Origin: Myxococcales bacterium
GTDB taxonomy: Bacteria; Myxococcota_A; Polyangia; Haliangiales; Haliangiaceae
Length of the DNA stretch: 34,192 nucleotides
Assembly (NCBI GenBank): GCA_024222395.1
Contig: JAAEPE010000143.1
Span: forward strand, 1 to 34,192
Direction: 5' to 3'
Positions 1 through 10,908 of this stretch are shown here, piece by piece. Position 1 is the stretch's first letter, and every line of letters starts with the position of its first letter. Under the pieces are notes generated by a model. It ran no database searches, was not told the origin of the DNA, and saw nothing but the letters and a program-made list of their open reading frames with translations. A program made the translations under genes and the position numbers.

Positions 1-219
1 CCATCGTTTTGCACACGGGGCATGGTGCTTCCCCTGAGGTTTGCTCGGCCTCCAGCCCCCTCAAGTAGTTGTCATAACGCCGCTTCTCAATATTCGACCC
101 TGTTTCTGAAACTTCTCTTCGACTACGGCAGGGCGCCCCTCCACCGTTTGTTGCGGCTTGGCCAGCTCGGCAATGAGCGCCTCTGTGCTCAAACTCGACA
201 GGTCTTTCTCTGATTCCAT
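1..219 (-). pseudogene. Partial gene with CPVC zinc-ribbon-like motif, frameshifted, cut by window edge
   Basis: A reading frame starts at ATG 217-219 on the minus strand (MESEKDLSSLSTEALIAEL...) and runs about 43 codons before hitting stops. The frame one base earlier then continues open to the window edge as EKRRYDNYLRGLEAEQ... and ends in PCPVCKTM. The second half, with its Cys-x-x-Cys, looks like the start of a zinc-knuckle or zinc-ribbon. One missing base near positions 88-96 would join the halves into one protein of at least 72 residues. I do not recognise the family. Either the gene is broken or the sequence has a one-base error. The remainder lies outside the window. Confidence 0.45.
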
Positions 220-535
220 GCCAGCATCAGATCAGAGAATCGACGAAATCTCAAATCGAGTGCAGACCCGGCCGCGACGCGCTCGTTGACTTCGCGGGCG
301 ATAAGCCGTGCATGAACTCGCCGCTAAACGACACCACACGACTGCGTGTCGAAGACATAGCCTTGGTCGGTGGGCGTCTGGACGATCTCTTTCGATGGCG
401 CGATCGTCTTGCCTGCGTTCAAGCGACTCCAAGCAGGCAAGTAGTATCGATGTCGTTGCCACCGTGGCAGCCGAAAAATCCGAAGCCGGTGACCTCGGTG
501 ATCCCGGCTTCAGGAATCAGTATCTCGTTTCGAAG
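220..535 (-). other. Region without an intact gene; possible frameshifted secreted-protein remnant
   Basis: No intact gene is seen downstream of transketolase on the minus strand. Two minus-strand stretches look protein-like. From about 526 to 429 a frame reads ITEVTGFGFFGCHGGND and ends at TGA. From about 430 to 324 the frame one base earlier reads NAGKTIAPSKEIVQTPTDQG and ends CGVV before a TAG at 324-326. One missing base near 425-432 would join them into a Cys-containing polypeptide of about 65 residues. No clear start codon or ribosome site is visible. Downstream of the TAG the same frame stays open to about 205 without recognisable features. This could be a decayed gene or chance. Confidence 0.25.
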
Positions 536-2530
536 CTAGCCAGCCACGCGCTTGGCAGCCTCGACGATTTTCTCGGTGGTGAGACCGTACTTCTCGTAGA
601 GCGTCTCTGCCGGTGCTGAAGCACCGAAGGTGTCGACGCCGATGGCCTCGCCTCGGTCTCCGACATAGCGCTCCCATCCGAGAGTGCAACCTGCCTCTAT
701 CGAGACTCGGGCGCGCACAGTCGGCGGCAAGACACTGTCGCGGTAGCCTTGGTCCTGAGCGGCGAAGGCCTCCCAGCACGGCATCGAGACGACGCGGGTC
801 GCAAGACTATCTGCCAGAAGAGCCGTGCGAGCCTCCATCGCGAGCTCAATCTCGGATCCGCTGGCCAGAAGAATCACAGCTGGAGTGCCTTCGCAATCGG
901 CGAGCACGTAGGCGCCCTTGCTAACGCTCTCGGCTGCGGAGCCCTCTTGAACGAGAAGATTCTGCCTTGAGAGCACAAGGGCCGTCGGACCGTCCGTTCG
1001 CTCCATCGCGTAGCGCCACGCGCCGGCGGTTTCGTTGGCATCTGCGGGACGAACCACCGAGAGGTTTGGCATCACGCGCAGTGACATCAAGTGCTCGACC
1101 GGTTGGTGTGTTGGCCCATCTTCGCCGAGGCCAATAGAATCGTGGGTCCAGATATAGACCACGGGCTGGCCATTGAGCGCTGCCACCCGAACGGATGGGC
1201 GCATGTAATCGGAGAAGACGAAGAATGTTGATGCGTAGGGTCGCAGACCGCCGTGGTAGTCCATGCCATTGCAGATCGCCCCCATGGCGTGCTCGCGGAC
1301 ACCGAAGTGGATGTTGCGACCGCTGCCGTTGGTGCCTTCAAACGACCCACCATCGGTGATAGCGGTCTTCGTCGAGCAGCTCAGATCTGCGTCGCCGCCG
1401 AGTAGCCATGGCACCGTCTTTGCGATTACATTCTGAACCTTGCCTGCAGCCGACCGGGTCGCGACCTTCTCGCCTGGTTTCCAGACGGGCAGCTCCGCGT
1501 CCCACCCCTCGGGAAGTTCCCCAGCCATGGCGAGCTTCCACGATGCGGCGAGTTCTGGGTATTCTTCTGAGTATGCGGTGAACGCTTCGCCCCATGATTT
1601 GTTTAGCCCTGCCCCTGCGACACCTGGCTCACCCATATGCGCTGCGACACTAGCGGGAACCGTGAGAAGAGCCTCTTCGGTCCATCCGAGCTGCTTCTTG
1701 GTAAGTGCAATCTCATCGGCACCAAGGGGCGAGCCATGGGAACTTGCAGTACCACCCTTGTTGGGCGAGCCGTAGCCGATGGTGGTGTGCACGTAGATAA
1801 GGGTGGGCCTGTCGGTGTCGGACTTGCCGGCGGCAATCGCGGCATCGATGCCATCGATATCCGTATCGCCCTCTTCGACCCGGAGCACCTGCCAGCCGTA
1901 ACTCTCGTAGCGCGCGCAGACGTCTTCGGTGAGGGTCATATCCGCCGGACCATCGAGGGTGATGTCGTTGGCGTCGTAGAGACAGATGAGCTTGCCAAGA
2001 CCGAGGTGTCCGGCGAGAGAAGCGGCTTCGCAGGCAACACCTTCCATAACGTCGCCATCGCTGATGATGCCGTAGGTGAAGTGGTCGACGATCTCGTGCC
2101 CGGGACGGTTGTAGGAATTAGCGAGCGCACGCTCGGCGATGGCCATGCCAACGACGTTTGCGGCGCCCTGCCCTAGCGGCCCCGTCGTTGCTTCAACACC
2201 TGCCGTGTGAAAGCTCTCAGGGTGCCCAGGACACTTGGATCCCCACTGCCGGAAGCTAGCAATGTCATCAAGGCTCAAGTCATAGCCTGCGAGATGCAGG
2301 AGCGAATACATGAGCATGCTCCCGTGTCCCGGCGAGAGCACAAAGCGGTCTCGGTTGGGCCACGAAGGATCTTTGGGGTCATGGCGCAGATGGCGCTGCC
2401 AAAGCGCGTACGCCATCGGAGCTGCGCCCATCGGCAAGCCCGGGTGTCCCGAGTTGGCCTTCTGAATGGCGTCTATGGAAAGGGTTCGAATCGTGTTGAT
2501 ACTCAGCTCGCCTAGCGCGTTTTTGCTCAT
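536..2530 (-). CDS. tkt: Transketolase
   Basis: Thiamine-diphosphate enzyme of the pentose phosphate pathway that moves two-carbon units between sugar phosphates in the cytoplasm. At 664 residues it has the full family length. Visible signatures are the N-terminal [17 protein letters not shown] block, [18 protein letters not shown], the thiamine-diphosphate/metal motif region [20 protein letters not shown] followed by [10 protein letters not shown], and the pyrimidine-domain block [16 protein letters not shown] with RPADANE. The C-terminus ([12 protein letters not shown]) is normal for the family, so the TAG stop is the real end. A GGAG-like element lies about 12-15 bases upstream of the ATG. 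It lies 96 bases downstream of the MFS gene on the same strand. Confidence 0.97.
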   Translation of the reverse strand: MSKNALGELSINTIRTLSIDAIQKANSGHPGLPMGAAPMAYALWQRHLRHDPKDPSWPNRDRFVLSPGHGSMLMYSLLHLAGYDLSLDDIASFRQWGSKCPGHPESFHTAGVEATTGPLGQGAANVVGMAIAERALANSYNRPGHEIVDHFTYGIISDGDVMEGVACEAASLAGHLGLGKLICLYDANDITLDGPADMTLTEDVCARYESYGWQVLRVEEGDTDIDGIDAAIAAGKSDTDRPTLIYVHTTIGYGSPNKGGTASSHGSPLGADEIALTKKQLGWTEEALLTVPASVAAHMGEPGVAGAGLNKSWGEAFTAYSEEYPELAASWKLAMAGELPEGWDAELPVWKPGEKVATRSAAGKVQNVIAKTVPWLLGGDADLSCSTKTAITDGGSFEGTNGSGRNIHFGVREHAMGAICNGMDYHGGLRPYASTFFVFSDYMRPSVRVAALNGQPVVYIWTHDSIGLGEDGPTHQPVEHLMSLRVMPNLSVVRPADANETAGAWRYAMERTDGPTALVLSRQNLLVQEGSAAESVSKGAYVLADCEGTPAVILLASGSEIELAMEARTALLADSLATRVVSMPCWEAFAAQDQGYRDSVLPPTVRARVSIEAGCTLGWERYVGDRGEAIGVDTFGASAPAETLYEKYGLTTEKIVEAAKRVAG

Positions 2531-2626
2531 GATGCTGCTCTCCGCCGCTCGTTAGTCGGGCCCTATCGCCCTGGATGAAACACTGCCAAATTCGCGGCCA
2601 CCGTAACCGATGAGAAACGAGCCGGT

Positions 2627-3835
2627 CTATCGCTCGGCGAGGTAAACGTAGAGCGCAACCAACACCCCGACCAGAGGCAGCGGGGCCATCATCAAAATGG
2701 CACCCTGCGGGGGGATACCTGCATCCACGAAGAAGCCGGCGAGGCTGCTGGAAATCGCGAGGGCGAGGGTGAGCCCCCCAAACTCCATAGCGAAGACTCG
2801 ACCGTGATAGCGGGGATCGACGCCGGCTTGCAGCAAGGTGCCCGCGAAAACCCAGACCAAGCCCTGAAGAAGCCCACTGAGGCTGTAATAGACGCAGGCG
2901 GCAGTGAAGGAAGTGGCGTGAGCAAGAAGCCAATACGCGACCACCTGGCCAGCAAATGCGCCGATCAAGGAGAGCCGCATCGTGCTATGGCGGTCGCGAA
3001 CAAGGACGCGAAACCACAAAGTCCCCACCAAGGTGCCAAGGCCGCGAATCGCGTAGAGCATACCAAGCCACCAAGCGCCCTCGTGGCCCTCGTAGAGGCC
3101 ACCACCAAAGAGAGGGATAAGGGCGAAGACTCCCCCTGCCAGGCACTGGCAGGTCTTGATGCTTGCCTGAGCGGCGAGAGCGGGGTTTCTCAAGAGATAC
3201 CTGAGCGCCTCGACAAAGCCCGTGTTGTCCGACTTATCCGTCGGTGGACGCTGCGAGGGTAGGCGATAGAAGAAGGCGGCAGAGACCCCAAAGGTGCACG
3301 CATCAATCACGAAGGAGGCATCAATTCCGAGTACAGCTGTCGCCGTGCCCCCCACGGCTGCACCGAGAGTGAGCATGCCCGCCCAGCTTGCCCCGCCCAT
3401 AGCATTGGCAACGGCGTAGGCCTGAGCCGAGACAATGCGCGGCAACACTGCCTGCTTCGCAGGGATCGCGATGCCGGCAACCAAGGTCGATGCGATTGCA
3501 CATGCGTAGATCGCGGGCAAACTCCCCAGCTGGTGCAGGGCGATGAAGAGCAACGCCAGAAAGCCGCGAGTAGTGTCTGTTGCGATCAGCAAGCGGCGGC
3601 GATCCACCCTATCGACAATAGGGCCAGCAATGGGCGCAATAAGGAAGATTGGCGATGTCTTGCAAACCAATACCAGTGTCAGTGCGAGAGCACTGCTCGT
3701 GAATTCAGCAACCGCCGAGTACAGCGCAATGGTGGTGAACCAATCCCCTAAGAAGGAAACCAACTGCCCGCAGAAGAACATTCTGAAGTCGCGATTTGCC
3801 CTCCAGAGGTCCCGATATCGTACGACACTCGACAA
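2627..3835 (-). CDS. MFS transporter (MFS_3/EntS-like efflux type)
   Basis: Inner-membrane secondary transporter of the major facilitator superfamily, 402 residues, with the hydrophobic pattern of about 12 membrane segments. The N-terminus (RDLWRANRDFRMFFCGQLVS, then FLGDWF) is typical of the MFS_3 group, which includes the enterobactin exporter EntS and many drug or siderophore exporters. The loop GPIVDRVDRRRLL matches the conserved MFS motif between helices 2 and 3. The start read here is TTG at 3833-3835, because it preserves this N-terminus; no good ribosome site is seen. It begins three bases after the stop of the PEGA-like gene, so the two are probably co-transcribed. The substrate cannot be told from sequence. 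Confidence 0.88.
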   Translation of the reverse strand: MSSVVRYRDLWRANRDFRMFFCGQLVSFLGDWFTTIALYSAVAEFTSSALALTLVLVCKTSPIFLIAPIAGPIVDRVDRRRLLIATDTTRGFLALLFIALHQLGSLPAIYACAIASTLVAGIAIPAKQAVLPRIVSAQAYAVANAMGGASWAGMLTLGAAVGGTATAVLGIDASFVIDACTFGVSAAFFYRLPSQRPPTDKSDNTGFVEALRYLLRNPALAAQASIKTCQCLAGGVFALIPLFGGGLYEGHEGAWWLGMLYAIRGLGTLVGTLWFRVLVRDRHSTMRLSLIGAFAGQVVAYWLLAHATSFTAACVYYSLSGLLQGLVWVFAGTLLQAGVDPRYHGRVFAMEFGGLTLALAISSSLAGFFVDAGIPPQGAILMMAPLPLVGVLVALYVYLAER

Positions 3836-3838
3836 TGG

Positions 3839-5488
3839 CTAGGACGTCTGGCGCTTCCTGCCGCGCCTGCGTTTCTTCTTGCCCCAACGGCGCAAGCGCA
3901 AGTCGAGCACAGTGTCTTTGGTCGGCGTTAGCACTTGGCTATGATGCCCAGAGCCCGCTCGCGAAACTCGTAGTGTAACGGGCTCAAAGGCGGGTACGCG
4001 ACGACGTACCGGTGTTTTGCCAACGCCCTCTCCGGCAATCTGAACCCAAGCTTTGCGAGGCGTGCTCTGAACCCGCAACATGACCATCTCTTGCTTCAAT
4101 CGGTGAACGAGACTGGCAGGGCTTCCCTTGCGTGCCTCAATTTGCACTTGGCCGTTGGCGTATTGCTCGTGTTCTATTGAGATGAGTGTCTTGCCACAGG
4201 CCACAGAAGCGCGGCGCGCGCCGGCAGCGATGGGCACACCAGCCGCAATAACTGTCGCCCCTGCTGGCTTGATGTCTAAGATAACTTCGCATGCGCCGTC
4301 GCTATCGCTTGCTGGGGCATCGGGCACAGCTGCCCCGGCATCGACTAGAACACTCGCATCGATAGGCTTAGGAATGACCACAGTGGCGACCCATAGCCCT
4401 CCGAACATGCCAGCCATCGTGCGGCTCACCATCGCCGGCCCTGGGGGTTGGCTTCTCCCAGTGCCAACGGGTAGAGGCGAGACTCTGGGCACGTCGGCCG
4501 CCACATTTGTTTCAGCTCCAGCCGTGTCGGGCAGAGGCAACGATGCAGAGTCACTGGGCTCAACGACGGTTTCTGCGATTGCGTCGGAGATGCCGTGGCT
4601 TCCGGGAACCCCGCCCCCTCCGTTGTTGGACGGCGGGCTACCATCTAGCGATAGCCCGGGCACCGGCTCTGGCAATGGGGTTGGCACCATGGGAGTGACA
4701 ATCCGTGGAGCCTTCGTCTCGGCGGCGTCCACAGTGACTGCCGCTGGAGCAACAATTGAAGGCACCCGGGGAAGAGAGCGCTGCGGAGTCGCTTCTTCCA
4801 CTTCGGAATCTATGAGCTTGGATAGCACTCCTGGTCCTGGCTTGCTTTTGCTTGGAGCGAAGCGGAGCTCAAGAGTGGCCTCGCTCGGCTCTGCGCAGTC
4901 ATCATCAGACGAACGCTCAGGCTCTGAAGGTGAGCTGGCCCCCTGCTCGTCTGCGACCAGCGTCGCCTCTCGCACGCCAGGCTGGGAGTCGACGTCGGTC
5001 CCGACGCTTGAGCCAACCCCAGTGTGCGTGAAAGCCTCCTCATTATCAGCTTTGAGGAGGCAGACTTCACAGGCTGTGAGAGCCGGTGAAACTGCGCTAT
5101 CGGGGGCGATTGAGGCACTGGCCTCAGCCGCCTTCGTAGCTTTCAGAGCCGCGAGGGAAGTGGTCTCAACCGTCGTCGAGACATCGAAGCTCTCATCGCT
5201 ATCACCAATAGCGAGCCGGATCGCGGCTGCCGCTTCGGCTCCAGCATTGATTTCACGCAGAAGAATCCGCCCTATGGAATCGAGGCGCCCGAGCTCCAAG
5301 GTTGGGGTGCACAGGTCGCGAAAGGCGGACGTGAACTCATCGAGACTCGAACACCCAGTGGTGATACGAGCTAGTCTTCCCGCTACGGTCTTCGAGGCCC
5401 CGGCCACTGGCCTCATATAGTAGCGCAGGCAACGAGAGAACAGAGAATAGTAGACATTCAGATGCCCTACCCCCGTTGCCCGCAACAC
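3839..5488 (-). CDS. Membrane-anchored protein with C-terminal PEGA-like domains
   Basis: Uncharacterised protein of up to 549 residues. Residues 1-100 look folded and rich in Arg and Glu. Residues about 105-350 are a low-complexity Ser/Pro/Ala/Glu linker. A single membrane segment lies near 357-373 (MAGMFGGLWVATVVIP). After it, residues about 400-465 (VILDIKPAGATVIAAGVPIA) resemble a PEGA domain, and 470-540 look like a second related beta domain, ending in a very basic tail (WGKKKRRRGRKRQTS). PEGA domains are known on surface-layer proteins and at the ends of myxobacterial kinases. The first start is GTG at 5486-5488 without a visible ribosome site; ATG at 5414-5416 (MRPVAGASKT) is an equally good candidate. 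A 430-residue frame on the opposite strand is a composition artefact. Confidence 0.75.
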   Translation of the reverse strand: MLRATGVGHLNVYYSLFSRCLRYYMRPVAGASKTVAGRLARITTGCSSLDEFTSAFRDLCTPTLELGRLDSIGRILLREINAGAEAAAAIRLAIGDSDESFDVSTTVETTSLAALKATKAAEASASIAPDSAVSPALTACEVCLLKADNEEAFTHTGVGSSVGTDVDSQPGVREATLVADEQGASSPSEPERSSDDDCAEPSEATLELRFAPSKSKPGPGVLSKLIDSEVEEATPQRSLPRVPSIVAPAAVTVDAAETKAPRIVTPMVPTPLPEPVPGLSLDGSPPSNNGGGGVPGSHGISDAIAETVVEPSDSASLPLPDTAGAETNVAADVPRVSPLPVGTGRSQPPGPAMVSRTMAGMFGGLWVATVVIPKPIDASVLVDAGAAVPDAPASDSDGACEVILDIKPAGATVIAAGVPIAAGARRASVACGKTLISIEHEQYANGQVQIEARKGSPASLVHRLKQEMVMLRVQSTPRKAWVQIAGEGVGKTPVRRRVPAFEPVTLRVSRAGSGHHSQVLTPTKDTVLDLRLRRWGKKKRRRGRKRQTS

Positions 5489-5510
5489 TCAGCGCGGGCA
5501 CAGTAGCGAC

Positions 5511-7390
5511 ATGCGTAGCCCCCTACTCTGCATCGCGCTCCTCTTCTTTGCCCACGCGTGCAATGGAGATAGGGCCAAAGTTGCGCCCAAACTCACCCAT
5601 CAGCCCTCAGAGGTTCCCAAAGCCGCAGGGGAGATTCGCGCGACCACCCAATACACACTGAAGTTCGACGACGCCCAGCACCACTACCTACACGTCCGAG
5701 CCGTCTACCCGGCCCCCGCAAACCAAGTGGTCGAGCTGAGCATGGCAGTCTGGACTCCGGGTTCGTACTTGGTTCGAGAGTACGCACGACATGTAGAAGA
5801 TATTCGCGCCGCCGCCGGGGACGGCGCCCACCTCGCGATATCCAAGACTCGCAAGAATCGCTGGAGCGTTACTACCGGCGCGAATCCCGGTCTGGTCGTC
5901 GAGTACAAGCTCTACTGCAATGAGCTCTCGGTTCGCACCAATTTTGTCGATTCCGATAATGCGGTTATCAACGGAGCCCCCACTTTCATGCGCATGGTAG
6001 AGGACGGCCAGCGAGCGGCTACGGTCGAGCTCGTCTTGCCCGAAGAATGGCAAGACGCCGTTACCGGTCTCGATGCTGCCAACCCTGGCGTCGCCAATAC
6101 ATTCCAAGCCAAGAACTACGATGAGCTTGTCGACTCCCCCTTGATTGCCGGTAGGGAGCTATTGGTTCAAACCTTCGACATTGAGGGAGTGACGCATCAT
6201 GTAGCGCACCTGGGGGACGTCTCGCAGTGGGACACGGAAGAGGCGCTGGCAGACATCGAACAACTCGCGAGGGCTGAAGCACTTTTTTGGAACGTGCTCC
6301 CCTACGAGCACTACCACTTCCTCAATGTCGTGCTCGGCGGCGGCGGCGGTCTCGAGCATCTCGACTCCACCCTAGTGATGGCGAAGCCCTTCCGCACCCG
6401 CACGCGCAGTGGCTATCGCAATTGGCTGGGGCTCGTCGCGCACGAGTTCTTTCATACCTGGAATGTGAAGCGCCTGCGCCCAAAGTCACTCGGTCCATTT
6501 GACTACGAGAATGAGGTGCACACTCGCTCGCTCTGGGTCGCCGAAGGCATAACCTCCTACTACGACGATCTGCTGCTGCGTCGCGCGGGATTGCTGGATG
6601 AGAAACAGTACTTGGAGAAGCTCAGCGGACAAATCCGAGCATTGCAGACGACTCCCGGACGGCGCGTGCAGCCTCTCGCCCAAGCCTCCTACGATGCGTG
6701 GATCAAGTACTACCGAAGTGATGAGAACTCGCCCAATACGGCAACGTCCTACTATACAAAGGGGGCCGTCGTAGCCTTTCTTCTCGACGTCGAAATCCGC
6801 GTTGCTAGTGGCGGCAAGAAGAGCTTGGACGACTTGATGCGTCTGATGCACGAGAGATATTCGGGCGATGTCGGATACACTCCCTCGGACTTCCGTGGAG
6901 CGGCCAGCGAGGTTGCGGGCGTGGATCTAGAGGCGTTCTTCGCCCATGCCGTCGACTCCACAGCCGAGCTAGACTACGGCCCTGCAACGTCCTATTTTGG
7001 GCTCACCCTCGAAGATAGGGAGCCCTCCGAACCGGAGGAGGAGGACTCCGAAGATGATGACCCAGCAGCCCACTTGGGATTGCAGATGTCTGGCAGCCAC
7101 GTCAGTCGTGTTCTGAGAGAAACACCCGCGTACAATGCGGGCTTCAACGCGGGGGATGAAATCGTAGCCATCGACGGCTACCGACTCAGCGGCAGCTTGG
7201 CGAGTTTGCTCGGCCAGTTTCGCCCCGAGCAGAAGCTCTCAATCACCATCGCGCGGCGTGGTCGTCTGCGAGTCATCGAAGCCATCGCTGGCAAAACTCC
7301 GAAGGAGCTCTGGGGCCTAAGTGTCGACGAGAGCCGCAGCTTGCTTCAGAAAAGGCGCTACGAGCAGTGGATACGCGAGTACGCGAACCT

Positions 7391-7394
<4 letters not shown>
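5511..7394 (+). CDS. M61 family peptidase lipoprotein with PDZ domain
   Basis: Zinc aminopeptidase-like protein of the M61 (glycyl aminopeptidase) family, 627 residues. The N-terminus is a lipoprotein signal (CIALLFFAHAC) with Cys17 as the likely lipidated residue, placing it in the cell envelope. The zinc site HEFFHTWNVKRLRP has His311, Glu312 and His315. The third ligand is expected at Glu345 in WVAEGITSYYDDLL. A C-terminal PDZ domain (about 515-595) contains SHVSRVLRETPAYNAGFNAG and GDEIVAIDGYRL. An acidic linker (EPEEEDSEDDD) separates the two. It is the only plus-strand gene in the left two thirds of the window. Its TAG stop and that of the convergent repeat-protein gene share one palindromic CTAG. 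The substrate is unknown. Confidence 0.93.
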
Positions 7395-8064
<670 letters not shown>

Positions 8065-8136
8065 ATGCTTCAAAGCTACGTGATATCTGCGGCTCGCGCG
8101 AACGAATCTCGGCAACTCCAGAGCAATCGCAAACTC

Positions 8137-8898
8137 CTAGTCGATTACCAGGTCGCCGAGTAGTGCCGCCAGGACAGTCGTCGAACTACCGAGATAGTCC
8201 AGATCCACGGTCTCAAACGTGTCGCTCTCGAGATGATAGTGGGGCGTGGTATCGCTACTCACATACTCTTCGGAAATGCCCATGGCCAAAATCCCCTGTT
8301 CGCGAAATGCCGTGTGGTCGCTGCCCGCGGTTGAGGTTTCGACAACTTCGACTCCAAGTCCGTGGCCCTCGATGCTCGCTCGCAACTCGGCAAGCATGCC
8401 GCTACCAGGCAATTCCGCCTCCAATCGCCGATCGCCATCCCCGTCCCAACCCAATTGATCGAGTGTAATCACTCCGAGCACCTCACTGGTCTCTAGCTGG
8501 CTCGCGTAGGCGCGACTTCCAACCAATCCCACTTCTTCCTGATCGAAGAATGCGAAGGTAATGCCATGCCTAAGGCATTGCTCTCGCTCCTTGAGAATGC
8601 GCGCAACCGCTAACACCGCTGCAACTCCGGTAGCATTGTCATTGACACCCGGGCTCCGTAACACTGAGTCGTAGTGCGCTCCAAGTATATAGATGCCCGG
8701 CTCATCGCCTGGTAGCTCCGCTGTGACGTTGACCCCAGGGGCTGTGCCGCCAAAGCTATGACGCACAGGCTCCAAGCCGAGGGCCTCAAGTTCCGCCTCG
8801 ATGTAGCGTTGCGCTCGAGTCCGGCTCTCAGCAGACGCTCGATCCGAGAGCGTCACGCCCGTGCTGATAGGCTCTGCTCCGCTGAGCCTGCGAACCAC
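8137..8898 (-). CDS. M28 family metallopeptidase
   Basis: Zinc-dependent exopeptidase of the M28 family, 253 residues in the open frame. Metal-site motifs are visible in order: LGAHYDSV (His and Asp), SPGVNDNATGVAAVL (bridging Asp), FAFFDQEEVGLVGS (catalytic Glu and ligand Glu), ITLDQLGWDGDGD (Asp) and TPHYHLESDTFETVD (His). The catalytic core is therefore complete. The start used is GTG at 8896-8898, with AAGG just upstream. The codon directly before it is an in-frame TAG, and the preceding short frame reads GWLAEMQG, so a longer N-terminus interrupted by an amber codon is possible. No signal peptide is visible in this frame, although many relatives are secreted. It lies 81 bases after the zinc-ribbon gene and upstream of the TPR-like gene. 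Confidence 0.88.
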   Translation of the reverse strand: MVRRLSGAEPISTGVTLSDRASAESRTRAQRYIEAELEALGLEPVRHSFGGTAPGVNVTAELPGDEPGIYILGAHYDSVLRSPGVNDNATGVAAVLAVARILKEREQCLRHGITFAFFDQEEVGLVGSRAYASQLETSEVLGVITLDQLGWDGDGDRRLEAELPGSGMLAELRASIEGHGLGVEVVETSTAGSDHTAFREQGILAMGISEEYVSSDTTPHYHLESDTFETVDLDYLGSSTTVLAALLGDLVID

Positions 8899-8979
8899 CT
8901 AGCCTTGCATCTCGGCAAGCCAACCGCTGCAATCGGGAAAGCAGGACCATCAGACCGATAATTGTTTGCGCTCGGCGGT

Positions 8980-10785
8980 CTAGCTACCGAAAACTACGGA
9001 GAATCGACTGCTGAACGTCTCTGTCGTCTTTCGGAACCTCCAGCGCGCGATACGAGAACGCATACAGTTGCCAAGCGGCGTTCCGCTCAACGAAGGAATC
9101 GTCACACCACTCACTCGCCCGTCGAGACCGACATTGATATCAACCCATGTCTTTCGAAGTTTGAGCAAGGGGTTTTTCTTAAGTTCTCGCTCGTAGCACA
9201 TCTTGATGGCGATTTGGTTCTTGCGGTAGACCTTCTCCAAATCGTCGGCAGCGAGTGGGCCGGTGGCGGCAGTTGTTCCCCCGCTCCCCAAATCCACTTC
9301 GTCCGGATCCCGAACCGGCAAGACCGGGTGAGTGCCATTGCTCTTCGGAGTGACCTTTGGCCCCGTACCGAGATTCTTGCGAATGCGCGGCTTGACAGGT
9401 TCTGCGCCCGCCTTGGGATCCACCACCGGCACCTCGCCTTGCGCCCTCGCCTTCAGGCGCCTGGTATCCCCGAAGCTGTAGCCCAGATTGCCGCTACCCC
9501 CGACTGTGCCACGCGCCACTTGGTTTCCTTCATCGCCGCCGGTGAGCATAATAATCATGGCCATTGCAACGCCCGCGATGATGAGCCCAGTTGCAATCAG
9601 TGGTATGTGGAGCCCGCCGCGCTTCCTCGACGATGGGGGCCCAGGATCGCTCCCTGCCGCAGGAGCGAGGGCGACAGATCTCCCGATAGGTGTTGAGCCA
9701 CCAACCACTCTATTGGGGCCGGTACTATGGCCGATTGGGGCAGTCGCAGCCCTGGCGCCAAGGGCGACCTGTTGTCCACTGCCTCGTCCGAGCGAAGCCA
9801 CGTGAGGATTCCCCCCCATCCCGGGTAGCCCCTCGGATTTGTGAATCGGCCCGGCGGAACGGATCGCCGCATTGCCGCGAGAAGCGAGCAACGCCGGCAG
9901 ATCGACGACTCGCGATGCCTCGCCAATCTCAAATCCAAGGTTGGCGTCATCGTCTTGAGGTGCCGGCGTGAGGCCGGTGGAGACTCGAGCAAGCGCCGTA
10001 GTAGTAGCCGAGGCCCCTGAAGCCATTGCCGATGCAGCCATCGGAATGGTGGGTGTGGCAACTCCGTTGGTAGATTGGGCCTGAGAAACGCTGCCGAAGG
10101 GACCAGTCACAGGTTTTGGAGGAATGACCTCCGAATCACCCGCTGATCCCGGACTTCGACTCTCCACGGCCGCCATGGTGGCAGCAAATAGTGGACGCGG
10201 CGTGTCCTCGTCGAAAGATGGGGCATCGGCCACAGTCGGGAGTTCGGCAAGAGCGGTATCGGCAGGAATGCTTGGCGGCCTGCTTGGCGCCCGACGCAAA
10301 CTCCTGAAGTGGCTCACCTTGTCGGCTGGGAGCCAATCGTCATACCCCTCACTCCAGCAGTGAAGGTCATCGTCCGCGCCCTTGGCCTGTACCCAAGATC
10401 GAGCTTCGTCGAGGGAGAATGGGCCCTCCTGCTCCCCTTCGATCGAAAGATACCACTCCGCCTCCAAACTAAGCGGGGGCGCCGAGGAACCACTACCGCC
10501 AGGCTCTGCGGAATTGGACTCGGTCACCGATTCCGTGAAGGCACCGGCCGAGGCCTTCTGCCCCGCTTTCTGAGCCTTTACCCCAGTACTACTTGCGGAA
10601 CGCGAAGGTAAAGACGCTGCGCCAGCACTTGCCGCACTCTCAGCGAGTTTCTCCGCGCCAGCACCAGCTTCGCGCACTGTGATCACAGCCGAGCAATTCT
10701 TGCATCGGATCTTCAGGATCTTGCCACGCACTCGATCATCAGAGATCGAATATTGAGTTTTGCAGCGCTCGCAGTGAAACTTCAT
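8980..10785 (-). CDS. Zinc-ribbon (MJ0042), GYF and AgmX/TonB-C-like envelope protein
   Basis: Multi-domain protein of a kind common in Myxococcota. I place the start at ATG 10783-10785 (MKFHCERCKTQYSISDD), the usual MJ0042 zinc-ribbon beginning, giving 601 residues; an extension to 10899 is open but looks unlikely. Cys5, Cys8, Cys28 and Cys31 form the zinc site. A GYF_2-type domain follows at about 110-160 (EWYLSIEGEQEGPFSLDEA). A long Ala/Ser/Pro-rich linker leads to one membrane segment (IPLIATGLIIAGVAMAMIIM). The C-terminal 100 residues (YRKNQIAIKMCYERELKKNP; VDINVGLDGRV) match the AgmX/PglI type of TonB-C-like domain known from myxobacterial gliding proteins. It probably spans the inner membrane with the C-terminal domain in the periplasm. 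Its exact role is unknown. Confidence 0.85.
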   Translation of the reverse strand: MKFHCERCKTQYSISDDRVRGKILKIRCKNCSAVITVREAGAGAEKLAESAASAGAASLPSRSASSTGVKAQKAGQKASAGAFTESVTESNSAEPGGSGSSAPPLSLEAEWYLSIEGEQEGPFSLDEARSWVQAKGADDDLHCWSEGYDDWLPADKVSHFRSLRRAPSRPPSIPADTALAELPTVADAPSFDEDTPRPLFAATMAAVESRSPGSAGDSEVIPPKPVTGPFGSVSQAQSTNGVATPTIPMAASAMASGASATTTALARVSTGLTPAPQDDDANLGFEIGEASRVVDLPALLASRGNAAIRSAGPIHKSEGLPGMGGNPHVASLGRGSGQQVALGARAATAPIGHSTGPNRVVGGSTPIGRSVALAPAAGSDPGPPSSRKRGGLHIPLIATGLIIAGVAMAMIIMLTGGDEGNQVARGTVGGSGNLGYSFGDTRRLKARAQGEVPVVDPKAGAEPVKPRIRKNLGTGPKVTPKSNGTHPVLPVRDPDEVDLGSGGTTAATGPLAADDLEKVYRKNQIAIKMCYERELKKNPLLKLRKTWVDINVGLDGRVSGVTIPSLSGTPLGNCMRSRIARWRFRKTTETFSSRFSVVFGS

Positions 10786-10908
10786 ATGACGGGCCCGATA
10801 AAGAGTATATCGGAGCTTCTGTTGGCAGGTTGAACAAGTTTCGTCGACAACCCGCAACCTTGCAGCTCTCGACGCCAGCCGGGCCATTTTATCAGACAAG
10901 CCCAGACC

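Noticed and set aside
1637..2176. 179-codon plus-strand frame inside transketolase
   Set aside because: Transketolase motifs on the minus strand cover this region fully; the frame is a codon-bias shadow.
4128..5420. 430-codon plus-strand frame opposite the PEGA-like gene
   Set aside because: The minus-strand product has a membrane segment and PEGA-like domains, while the plus-strand product is Ser/Ala/Thr low-complexity with no domain, as expected for a shadow frame in GC-rich DNA.
8962..9696. 244-codon plus-strand frame opposite the AgmX-like domain
   Set aside because: The minus-strand protein matches a known domain type here, and the plus-strand translation has no signal, motif or ribosome site.
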